Origin: Cristatella mucedo
Lineage: Eukaryota > Bryozoa > Phylactolaemata > Cristatellidae
Length of the DNA stretch: 64,000 nt
Assembly (NCBI GenBank): GCA_009760855.2
Contig: WPIO01000021.1
Location: 2,368,501-2,432,500 of the forward strand
Direction of reading: 5' to 3'
Numbering within the stretch: the first letter of the stretch is position 1; every line of letters begins with the position of its first letter. Below the pieces are notes generated by a model, which ran no database searches, had not been told where the DNA came from, and worked only from the letters and a program-made list of their open reading frames with translations. Shown piece by piece: positions 36,249 through 45,879 of this stretch. The position numbers and the translations under genes were made by a program.

Positions 36249-37299
36249 TTTTAAATTACCTTTTTTTCAGCTGCCACTATAGTAGAGTGCTCCCCAGGAT
36301 TTGCTTCAACAGCCATTATAATTGTGAGTTATTTTGCAGTTTGTAGTTTTGTCGACACTATTGAACAGAATTACTAAAAACAATATATTGAGAGTCAGAT
36401 CAATTTTAAGTAATTGCTCCTGGCAGGCTGTTAGAGAAGTGTTTTAGATACTGGCTAGGTACTAAAATCTATCACCGTAGGTAAATATCTCCGTGTAAAG
36501 CAGCCATTTGACACCCCCCCCACCAATTCAATCAAACATCTGCGAGTCAGTGCACGAGTCACGGTTTCCTGAAACTTGCCCAAACTGGCGAATCAGAACT
36601 TGGCTAGAAGTGGCCAACTGCTCGTCTCGCTTCGTACGGCAGTGAGAATCAAAGGTAACTTGTGTGTTCTGTTTCTTCTTCTGCCATCTAAGAGGTGAAA
36701 CGAATAAAATGGACACCAGCATAAGTTCGTATCCGTAGCCATACGAAAACACTCTTAAATTAGTCTCTCCGACTCGTGTACCGAGCATTTTACTCCTCAG
36801 ATGAGCCGATGTGACGCTAAACGTCTAGACTCTCACCAGATCCAAGTACTTTCGGCGGCGTCCTAGTTTTTTCTTGATGTTTCGTCATTCCGTGCATTTT
36901 AAAACACTCTTGCCACGGCTTTACCGAGACGATGTACAAAACTTATTTACAAATTTCCTCATGCTTCATCAGGTATTGTAAGACTTGAAGTCGCTATGCA
37001 GCTCCTTAGGTAAGTAGCCATCACATTGCGTTTCAGAAAGCTACAGCACAGAAGCTAGCTTCTGAGGACCACTGTCATCAGATTTAGCAGTTCAGGTAGT
37101 TAAGCGTCAATGTTTGCCTGCCGACTATCGTGTTAAACAGTGAATTGGAGCGAATACGTCGGTCCGCAATGGCGTAATGACCTCCCAGAGTTTCCGTGTG
37201 AATTTCATATTCTTCTTGTAAATTTATTTTTAAATGGATTAGTAGGACTGCAGTTTTTGAGAAAAAAGCCTTGGCTTTTTGTGGTCTTGGGTATAGACA
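36249..37299. other. No gene recognised
   Basis: Only short frames (86 codons, minus, 36528-36788) without motifs. Confidence 0.4.
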
Positions 37300-37965
37300 A
37301 AGTCTTCTAATTGGCTAGATCGTCGTTAGACCTACACTTCTTAAAGCAGCTTTAAAGACAGAGCTTAACGCATTGCATCTTTTCAAGTTGTTTGGACTAA
37401 TTGAAAGACGTTTCATCGACTCCGTATGAGTACAGAATATCGGGGAGCATGCTCAACAAGAGCACTCCTAGTTTATTTGTTCGCAGTGTCAATGAGGGCA
37501 TCAAGGTTTTCGGGACGAGTCTGGATGCAGATCAAATTGACCTGCGTCAATCACACACTTTGAAAACTTTCTCCGAAGCAAAGCTTGTAAAGTTGCATCG
37601 TTTGAAAACTAGGTGCTTCCCTGCAGGTATAATGGAACAGGAATAGTAGACTAAAGTGTGCAACGATCCGATATGTTCCGCCGGCACACAACAAGGCCAT
37701 TGGGGCTGACATCGTCAGTGTGAACGCGATCCAGGATACGGCAACAACTTTATGAGTGGTATGGTTAATGTGTTTGACCAAATCAAAGTTCTCCAGACAG
37801 TCAATAAATGAGCTAACGGGAATTTTTCTAGAGTTTTCTACGGGAATGTCTCGTAAAATTAGTAATGGCTTTTCACACAAATACTTAAGTGACGAACTCG
37901 CAATATTCCTCCACAAACACGGTTACAGCCAGAAGGTGCTCGGTAGATCACAACTGTGAGTGCTG
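37300..37965 (-). mobile_element. LINE endonuclease-domain fragment
   Basis: The only piece of a LINE N-terminal half in the window. The minus-strand translation shows VIYRAPSG near the right edge, then EKPLLILRDIP where the apurinic-type endonuclease family has PLLILGDFN, SSFIDCLENFDLVKHINHTT and HKV (family form LL..FGL.QHV..PTH.), and later RIVAHFSLLF. Weaker linker-like sequence (GQFDLHPDSS, LIDTA) extends to about 37300. The Asp-Phe-Asn catalytic loop is altered, so it is inactive. No reverse transcriptase follows it, so it is a 3'-deleted or rearranged remnant. It could belong to family B or D. Confidence 0.7.
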
Positions 37966-38062
37966 GAAGTGCAGGGGCTCTGAAGTAAAAACTTTTGTGA
38001 ACTAAAACCTATTTTATCATGCCAAAGGGTATAATAGTTGTACAAGCCTGCATTGACACTCA

Positions 38063-38327
38063 GGTCAAGACCTTTAGTTTGATTCTTCCCAGCTCTCCAG
38101 CACGTCCAATTCTCTCAACTGCCTTACTGCTTTTATTAATGACATCTGCACATGGATGGTAGAAGACTTTCTTAAATTGAATGATTATACACCAATTTAC
38201 TAGTTATGTGCAAACCAAGAGCGATTCAGAAATTGGAATGGTTAACGCTCAACATCGGCTCTTCCTGTTGAATCTGCACCAAATCTAGGTGTCATGTCCC
38301 AAACTGAATTTCATTAACTTCCTCTTC
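38063..38327 (+). mobile_element. LINE family A, left part, split by SINE-A
   Basis: Starts at the FDPSQLSSTSNSLN-equivalent region, continues through DICTWMVEDFLKLND, a KPRAIQKLEW-like stretch and the ARNLGVM-Q region, and stops at the SINE-A insertion. It resumes at 38494. Confidence 0.8.
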
Positions 38328-38493
38328 CTAGCTGAATAAACAGCCTCTTTTTTGTAGCGACAGAAGAGCCTTTACGGATATCACCGCCGCTTGCAGTGGC
38401 GATACATGATCGCCCGCCGCAGGAATTGAACCCACGACCTCGGGACCGAGGTCGTGAAAGCAACCGCCTTACCTAGTGTGCCACCACGGCTCA
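38328..38493 (-). mobile_element. SINE-A, young copy inside LINE A
   Basis: Near-identical by eye to the copy at 62408-62574. It carries the full set: 24-base near-perfect palindrome (CACGACCTCGG/GA/CCGAGGTCGTG in the plus orientation), B-box, GGCGAT..ATCGCC-like and AGCC..GGAT-like blocks, and the AGCTGAATAAACAGCC end. It sits between two halves of one LINE A coding region (...TTTCATTA / ACGACCACATCAGC...), so it inserted after the LINE. Confidence 0.9.
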
Positions 38494-38730
38494 TAAAACG
38501 ACCACATCAGCTCCACACTCAAGTCTGCCTACTTTCAGCTAAATAACACTGCTAAAACTCGGGCATTTTAAGGCTGAGACGTCGCATCTTTATTGGTCCA
38601 TGCATTTGTGACATTCGTCTTGACTTTTGTAACTCAATGCTTGCTGGTCTGCCGGCCTGTGCATTCAGGTGCTTACGGATTTCCAAAACTGCAGCTAGGC
38701 TTGTCAGTCGTGAGTGTGGCAGTTGCCACA
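38494..38730 (+). mobile_element. LINE family A, right part
   Basis: Resumes with the DDHISS region, then YFQL-NTAKTRAF, LVHAFVT, CNSMLAGLPACAF and ARLVSRECGSCH. It is then cut off at the edge of the R2-like fragment. Neither stem-loop nor TTA tail is present, so it is truncated at both ends. Confidence 0.8.
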
Positions 38731-39278
38731 GTTGTGCTACCCGGGCCTCCCGGTTCAGCAGCAAGGACCGCACGGTTTCCGAGTCGGTAATGGCGTCGGA
38801 GACGCAGTGCCACCTTAAAACGGTCCTTTCCGCATGTGGGATGGAGAGGTCGGCCAGGCAAGCTTCATTATTTGGCCACCAGCTGTTGAGAGCCCCCACC
38901 ACATGGGCTTCACCACTGCTGACCGGTAGCCAGCCGTCAGGAAATACCGGGCAATGACTGCATATTTATTGGTCTTGTTCCGGGCCGCCATAATCAGAGC
39001 ATGCTCGCTGCTATCGAACGGCACCGTCACATCAATAATTACTAAATCAGTGCCGTTGTCGATCACCAGGTCCGGCTTGAGAGCCAGACCACCGGCAAGC
39101 GGGAGGGCTCGGTCGGCCAACATGTAGTTTATCGCTGTGGCCGGAAGAGCTCAGATTAGGCGGTCCAGAACCAGGTTGTGTCGGCCCGTAATCGCATGCA
39201 GCATCAGCCTGTAGTGGCTCAACACGTGGCAAGGGGTCTCTGCCTCCGTGCTGCATAGGCGACAGCTAGTAACCGTCC
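38731..39278 (-). mobile_element. R2-like non-LTR element: C-terminal restriction-like endonuclease
   Basis: Minus-strand translation in order: CRLCSTEAETPCHVLSHY, the CCHC zinc finger of R2-type elements with the last Cys replaced by Tyr, then HAITGRHNLVLDRLI and ALPLAGGLALKPDLVIDNG. It continues TDLVIIDVTVPFDSSEHA, NKTNKYAVIARYFLTAGY and VVGALNSWWPNNEACLADL, and ends at CVSDAITDSETVRSLL. The KPD...D pattern is the catalytic signature of the restriction-like endonuclease used by R2/R4/NeSL-type LINEs, distinct from the apurinic-type enzyme of the other LINEs here. It is 5' truncated with no reverse transcriptase, and has a stop and at least one shift. There is no rRNA gene beside it, so the copy is outside the classic R2 target. 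Confidence 0.85.
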
Positions 39279-39565
39279 CTATATATGAGTGTTATTGTGT
39301 GTGATTGCGTGTACTCGCGTGTCGGTGTCTCGGTCTGCAACAACGCAAGTCTAAAAAGACAACCGCTGTAACGTATGGGCTTATCTGCAGCACAATCAAA
39401 GCCGAAGCGACCTAGGGTGCTCACACGACTGCAGGCAGTCTTCATCCGAATCAGCAGCAAGGATAAGAGAAGCACAGTTGACTCGTGAAAAAGGTTGAGT
39501 TGAAAAGCAGCGTAGAAACTGCATCATAAGACTGCTGGAATAGCATTGGTTATAAACAGGGTAGA
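39279..39565. other. No gene recognised
   Basis: A short TGTGTGATTGCGTG-type stretch near 39290-39330 is the only simple-sequence feature. Confidence 0.4.
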
Positions 39566-39710
39566 GAGCAGCCCAGGTAAGGTCCAGTGGTTACGGTGCA
39601 CGCATCTAACGAACAAGGTCAAGGTCAGGTAAATGTAATGGTCACAAGGGCATGGGCTTGAGCCCCATGGCCACGTGAAGTGTCTGGATTGAGAGTAAGT
39701 TCTCTTGGAG
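39566..39710 (+). mobile_element. SINE-B, left part, split by a hAT element
   Basis: GCCCAGGTAAGGTCCAGTGG and TTACGGTGC (A-box region), GGGCATGGGCTTGAGCCCC (B-box region), CACGTGAAGTGTCTGGATTG and AGAGTAAGTTCTCTTGGAG. The tail stem-loop is interrupted at 39710 and its last bases resume after 39897. Confidence 0.8.
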
Positions 39711-39897
39711 CAGCGGTTCTCAACCTGTGTGTCGCGACCCCTTTGAGGGTCGAATGACCCTTTCACAAGAGACGCCTTAGACCATCAAAAGCACGCACTT
39801 TTCACATTTCGCGCACAAAAACTGAATGGATGGGGGTCACCACAAGATGAGGAACTGTATTAAAGGATCACGGCATTAGGAAGAATGAGAACTACTG
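39711..39897 (+). mobile_element. SPIN-like non-autonomous hAT transposon
   Basis: A 187-base element bounded by inverted ends CAGCGGTTCTCAACCTG and, at the right, GAATGAGAACTACTG (complement CAGTAGTTCTCATTC). Internal blocks GTCGCGACCCCTTTGAGGG, TCGAATGACCCTTTCACA, GGGGGTCACCACAAGATGAG and GAACTGTATTAAAGGATCAC match, from memory, the short non-autonomous copies of the SPIN hAT family known from vertebrates (URR1-type elements in rodents). No transposase. The host SINE-B sequence TCTTGGAG lies before it and TCTTAGGAG after it, an 8-base duplication as hAT elements make, with one inserted base. Moderately decayed. Confidence 0.85.
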
Positions 39898-39935
39898 TCT
39901 TAGGAGCGACCTCAATTTTATTCTTTTTATTTTAG
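39898..39935 (+). mobile_element. SINE-B, right part (tail)
   Basis: TCTTAGGAGCGACCTCAATT then TTATT-type sequence continues the SINE-B tail (form TCTTGGGGCGCTATATAAAT) after the hAT insertion. Confidence 0.65.
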
Positions 39936-40242
39936 CGGCCTCCGTTTCCAGCGAAACTATACCACAACATAACATTCGTAATGATGCGCGATCGTTCCTA
40001 CACGTGACGAATACTGGTAAAGCCCTGCGCTTGGAGCTCGGCATTGAACTCGCAAGTGCAGCACTGATGCACGATGATATGCCGAAAAGACGTGGAGGCA
40101 AGGAGTGCGCCCTTCGTTTAAGATAGCGATTCCATAACCACTGAGCAGAGAAGTGTACTCGACGGCGATGGACAGTTTCAGACGTAGCATAACAGCCGTG
40201 ACAGTCTAACGCCCGGCGGTTATGAACTATGAGCTTGTCAGC
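39936..40242. other. No gene recognised
   Basis: Two overlapping minus-strand frames of about 70-77 codons without motifs. Confidence 0.4.
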
Positions 40243-40604
40243 TAATAATAATAATAATCATAATAATTCACTTGATAAAGCGCCCTCAGAGAATTTAATC
40301 TCTCTCTAGGCGCTTTACATTTGCTGTAAAGTTAAATGCAATTGAATGGTAAGTAAAATCATGCTTGAAAAAAACAACGAAAATGAATAATATGGTTAGG
40401 GGTGACATGCACAGGGTCAGCATGCAAATGTGGTTAGTGGCAGCATGCACAGTGTCAGCACGCATAAGCACATCAAGGAAGAATCACAGGGACCCACTAA
40501 ATGCTGTCCTAAATAGGTGTGTGTTTAGGTTCCTTTTAAATGTGGTCAGGTCAGGGGATGTTCTGACGCAAGTCGGGAGGGAGTTCCAGGCTTTGGGAGC
40601 ATAT
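40243..40604 (-). mobile_element. LINE family A, 3' end only
   Basis: Minus strand: the last codons (FPDLTTFK-like), full 3' untranslated region with its two related 30-base units, the AGAGATTAAATTCTCT stem-loop and a TTATTATTA tail. In its 3' region it sides with the copies at 9.6 and 22.6 kb. Well preserved. Confidence 0.88.
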
Positions 40605-42090
40605 GACTCTGAACCTCGATTGAGAACTATGAGCTTTGCCGCAGAACTAGAACGCTTCTTGAGAAGTCACGATAAGCAGAGGCTTATGAGCACCATTATT
40701 TATAATAATATCCGATAGTGATTTTTGTCTGACTTAAGACATGGCAACTAAATGAGGCTCATCTCTGAACGCAGTCACTCTCTTTGAGCAACGTTCTGCC
40801 ATTGGGTGAGTCTACTGAGCTCGAACCGCTGTCCGCCTGTTAGCTAGTCGGCTGGAAGTCACCTGAGCATATCAGCCGTAAAATACAGGCTGTTGTTGTG
40901 CTTTTACTAACACCGTGCTGTTGCTAGCACTTTGTGCAGAATATCAAGTGCTGTTTTTATCTTCGGCGTATTGCTACCTTTAGGTCTTTTGACATTGCAC
41001 GCGCTGTGCCGCCATCCAAACTAGTAAAGCTTTCGGGTAATAATATGTGTATCAGAAGTTCCGGATTAATTTTATATTTTCTGCTCGTGCTTTATGTTTG
41101 ACTCTGTCGTTTGAACCGGCTGACCGTGTGAGGACAACCGGTATGGCGACTCGTAGCCAAAGAAAGAAAGTTAGCTGACTGCTAGGAACCAAAGAGAGAC
41201 TCGGCGCCTGGGATTTCAAATTGGTTTGGACGTGACGACATAAAAAATAAAGAGGTAGAGTTTCCCCTTGCGCAGACGTATGCGCCTGAAGTAGGCGGCA
41301 AGTACCCAGCATGCGCTACCTAGCATCAAAAACATTTTGACGATATTTTTGGTCACCAGTGTCTCATTTTTTCAGCAGGGAGATCAAGCAGAAAAACATA
41401 AGCTATTAGCTGACAGCGTTAACACACAGTTGACAGGCATTTTCTCGAAACTGGAAGAGCTAGATGTGCGGTTGCGGCTAACGCAACACTGAGCGCTTTT
41501 GGGGAGGAGGCGTGCCCTGCCGATTACCAAGCGGCATAGACAGCTGCCTATTTTAGTTCAGCGTGCGTCTACGCGCATGTAGGACGTCGCCCCCGAAAAC
41601 TACGTTTCTGGTGCCAACCTACTTACCTTTACTAAGAGGTTGTGAGCTTGCGGCATGATATGGAACAAGGTTCAGACAAGAATAATAGGTATTACTGGAC
41701 TTTATTCGCAAGCGCGCAATTTCGCCGGGCGGCGAAAGCTCAGTTTTCTCATCACGCTCCTTGCGAGCTCTCGCCGAGACAGCCGCTCTGACGGGGGGGG
41801 AGGGGTGAAATATTTTCCGTGCTTAGGTCACCCGCGTCTACCCAAGTAGACGGAGGGCACGAACAATTACACAACGCGATGGCGTCGTCGCTTCAGGTGT
41901 GCAGTCGCTTCCACAGAAGCGTAGCTGATGCCCGATCGTCGATTACCCAAAACCGAAACCTTGACCGGAGAACTGGGATTCCGCTTCCACCGTTGCAATG
42001 GCAAGAAGACCTTGGTCTTTAACTCCTCATTGGAGACTGGGGCTTTGCTTCCATCTTAAGTAACGGCAGGTAAAATATACATATAGATAC
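40605..42090. other. No gene recognised
   Basis: 1.5 kb without repeat or coding motif. A run of eight G followed by AGGGG lies near 41793-41805. Confidence 0.4.
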
Positions 42091-42229
42091 ACAATTTATT
42101 TGTAGAGCACCGCAAGAGAAACGTATGTCTATTCAGGCGTGCTCCACGTATGCCACAGCGCTCGACCCAACGACCTCGGCAAGACCTCGGTCGGGGCGAG
42201 CACCTTAACCACTGGGGCAAACCAGCTCG
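42091..42229 (-). mobile_element. SINE-B copy
   Basis: Minus strand: GAGCTGGTTTGCCCCAGTGG, TTAAGGTGCTCGCCCCGACC (A-box region), a B-box region as GTCGTTGGGTCGAGC, then CGCCTGAATAGACATACG and TTTCTCTTGCGGTGCTC and an AAATAAATTGTGT end. The first half is very well kept. It abuts the left edge of an LTR fossil. Confidence 0.85.
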
Positions 42230-45200
42230 GTAGGTAGGCGCTGGACCTTGCGGTAGGAGAGCTACCAGGAGGAGTCAAAATAACGCGAGCAGTCATGAAG
42301 CTACGCTTTCGCGGCCGTCCTGGGAGACATAATATTGACTGCCAATAGACGAGTGCTGTCTATTTGCGAAGAGCTATTTCAGTACATGGTAGCAGCAGCA
42401 AAGTTGTAGAGTGTCACCCTGAACATGACAAAAGCTAAAGAGATAGCTAATTGCAAGCCTCCAGCTGGTTTTACGTTTGAAGAGCCCGCGCTATATACGA
42501 CAAGGCGAAACCATTTTTGACGTTAACTGACCGCTACCAAGCTACCGGCGCCGGACCAGGACATACAGATAAGTACACTTTTGTGCCCCATGCGAGTGCT
42601 AGCCGAAGCGATATTCGAAACATTTAACTATGAGGTCAACCAAGTATAGAGTGTGGATTTCATATTGGGCAAATTGTATGACCACTGAATACCCTGAAGG
42701 AATACCGTCCACAATGGGGCTACGATTAACCGCTGCTGTCAAAATCCGGGAGAGTCTACTGAGGCAATTGGAGACGCACGGCATGATTTAGCTTAGCACT
42801 GCGAATTTTACGCAATGGAAGGTGGGGTGAGCAGAGATCACCCGGTTGTGGGCTTTTTTTACCTCAAAATTTCATAAGTCGTGCAACTAATCCGGAATCT
42901 AACCTAGGCGGAGACGGTAAAGTCACAGCTGAGTCTGAAAATCTTGGTTTCAGTCCTCCCAGAGATTCGTCTCCGATTATAGTCACCCGACTGCCTTGAG
43001 CCTTGTCTCTTGGAGGCTAGCAGTCACGTAGACCGTAGGAGAGCAGTGATGCCCGACCGTGGAGAAGGAGTTAACAGCTACCGGAACTGAAACTTGGCTC
43101 ACACTCCTGGGCACTGCCCAGTACGTGACCGTCTTTGCAATGCCAGCCGGAAGTGTGGCCATTTTAAATTGCATTGCAAATCATGCAGTAAACCTGAGGC
43201 TAAAATATAAAAGGTCGTGGGTGAGTTCGATGACGAGAACTACACTCTGGATGCTGCTACAAAGTTTGTAGGTGTGAATTGCCAGTTGATGGTAACGACA
43301 TCACTAGCAAGCCGAGTGTCAGTCTGTGATGACGTCATCATCCAGGCGAGTGGATTCGTGTGGGCATGGAATGACCAATTTATCTGCCGCTAGCCTACGT
43401 GGTTGCTGTGGCATTCAGCAATATCCTTTGCCGACAGGCTTCTATATGCAATGGACTTATAAAACTCAGCTTAGAGGAGACAATCTTCGCGATCTCGTGG
43501 TTGGAGTGGTCAGATTAATGCAATGCCAGCAGATGAAAATTAGTCTCTAACCAGGTGCAGAACAATACCGTGTACACACAGCTGCCAGAGCGGACGTATG
43601 TTACCTTTAGGAAAGTATAAAATCCTTCGAATAGAAAAAAAACAGTATCATCGAACGCGTATTTGACCGGTTGAGTCTCGTGGTGCACTCTAATCGTACC
43701 GGTCCTGAACCCCACGGCAAAGTGTGCCTCTGTCGACTTGCAGGGTTGAAACCAAGCCGTGGTTTCGGGAAAATAACGTGCTACCTACGCTTAACAAGAT
43801 TTCGCGAAATCTTTTTGGCGCTTTACCTTTCTCCACTTTAGATGCTTCCAGCGTGATTTGCCATAGTCCGCTAACCAATGTGAAAACTCGTAAAACGATT
43901 CTTCTATGACCATTTGGACGTTTTTGCTTTCGACGGTTACCCTTTGGCATTCCTCTTCCAGCAGATGATGCACGACCTCTTGGGTGAGATCGAAGGTGTA
44001 GCCAGTTATACTGGCAATGTTTTGGTGTATATATCTATATACGGCAGCTGAGCATAATAATAAATTGGGTCGCGTCATTTCCGCAAATTTCAAAGTCTGG
44101 CCTAAAGTTCAAAAGAGACAAGTCTATATTTTGCCTGCTCACTTTTTTCGTTCTTTGGGTATTTTATTGATGGGAGCAGGGTCTGCCGGCAAAACAAAAG
44201 CCATTCTAAGCCTCCATAATCCGACCGAAAAACCGAGCTAAAGTGATGCCTCTGTATGATGAGCTACATCGGCTGATCTGTGGCAAACATGGCCACTATC
44301 TACTGGCTAACCGCTGAACGACCACCTCTCGTCTGACTTAGTTTGGTACTGGGGGCCTAACCAAAGGAAAGAATTATGGAAAGCGCATTTTCTTCTAATA
44401 AAGCACAAGTGTTGGCCTATTTTGACCCACAAAAGTCGGTCATTGCCAGTGCCGATGCCAGTAGCTATGGTCTAGACACCGTTCTGCTGCTGCAGTATCA
44501 TGGATCGGGAGAACAAGATGAGTGACCTGTTGAATTCGCATCCTGCACTTTTTCAGCTGCCAAAGCGAGATAGGCTTATATAGAAAAGAGTATCTTTCGG
44601 CGGCATGGGAATGCTAGAAGCTCAGTCAGTTTCTTGTTGGTTTGCCTTCTTTCAAACGTCACATTGACTACGAACAGCTTATTATGCTACTGATGACTAA
44701 AGACCTTGGCCAGGGCCCACTTGCATGCACAAGCCTTTTGACGGGAAGAATGGGTTTTTAACCCTCACTTCGTGTATGTGCCTGGAAGAACCTGGTCGTA
44801 TCTGATACGCTGTAAAGGGGCTCCACTACGTAGAACCGAGAAGTACTGCCATGCCAAAGCCGTTCAGCTTTACGAAGACGCCATTGTAGTTCAATCGTTT
44901 CCAGTAGCACACTAAAGCTAAGTGAAGCAACTGCTTATGACTGCAAGCTACAGGCTGTCATTGTAACCTAAATTGAGCAAGGGCCAACCAAAAACCTTGT
45001 GAAAGTACTTCGCCATAAGTAGCTATCTTTCTGTTTCTTAAGGTTTACTACTGTACGACAACTGCATGAATATCCCTCATAGCCTTTAGCCTTTTCTGCC
45101 GGCGCAGACTTACGAATGTCACCAGGGAATGGCAAAATGTAAGGACCGCTCAAGGTCGTGTGTATTATTCAAGACGTCAAGCCATTTGCCGATTCTGGCA

Positions 45201-45879
45201 GCTTCTGTTAAAAAAAATCGTTGGAACAGCTGCATGAACCATTCGCTCATAACCAACACTATTACCCAGTATTCTTTAACAGCAAGTCATGGCCGAGGTC
45301 TTCAAACGCGAGATGCCGCTAATTCTAATTGTAATCAGCCTTTACTCCGGACGTATATAAATCGCAGCATTATCATAATAAAATACCGCAGAAGTTGCGG
45401 TCAAACACTTCAGGCTATATTTCGTCGCTGGGGCGTAACAGAGACATTGCATTCTGATAACGGTCCATAATTCTCATCACGAATTTGGTGATTTCGCGAG
45501 AGGATAAAGGTTTAAGCTCGTTACGACTAGCCCACATTTTCCACACACGACGGGAAAAGTGGGAAGACCTGATCCAACAGCCAGCTTTATTGTGAAGCAG
45601 CTTGGTGTAATATGTAATGTATCACCGTATGTAACTCTGCAAAGCCATACAGACGATTTGGGTTTTACGTAGGAGAGTTTTATATAGCACACTCATAGCC
45701 ATTGCAGCTTTTGGTACACATTCGGTAGCCAACAGACTTCATGTCATGCAACAATGGGCCTCTCCTGTCCGTCGGTTAATTGGTGAAATCACACAGCACC
45801 AAGTCTATAGGATGATGCACCGCAAGCCGGCACGAGTATTTCATTCAAGGCTGTCAAGCCAATTTTAGAGCTAACTTTT

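Noticed and set aside
38731-39278. Host nuclease or transcription factor gene
   Set aside because: The combination of zinc finger, KPD...D and the following conserved blocks is specific to R2-type retrotransposons, and the frame is broken.
41793-41805. G-quadruplex in the G-run
   Set aside because: Only one or two G tracts are present; four separated tracts are needed.
43690-44093. Minus-strand frames of 86 and 100 codons inside LTR fossil copy 1
   Set aside because: Antisense to the fossil and without motifs; shadow frames.
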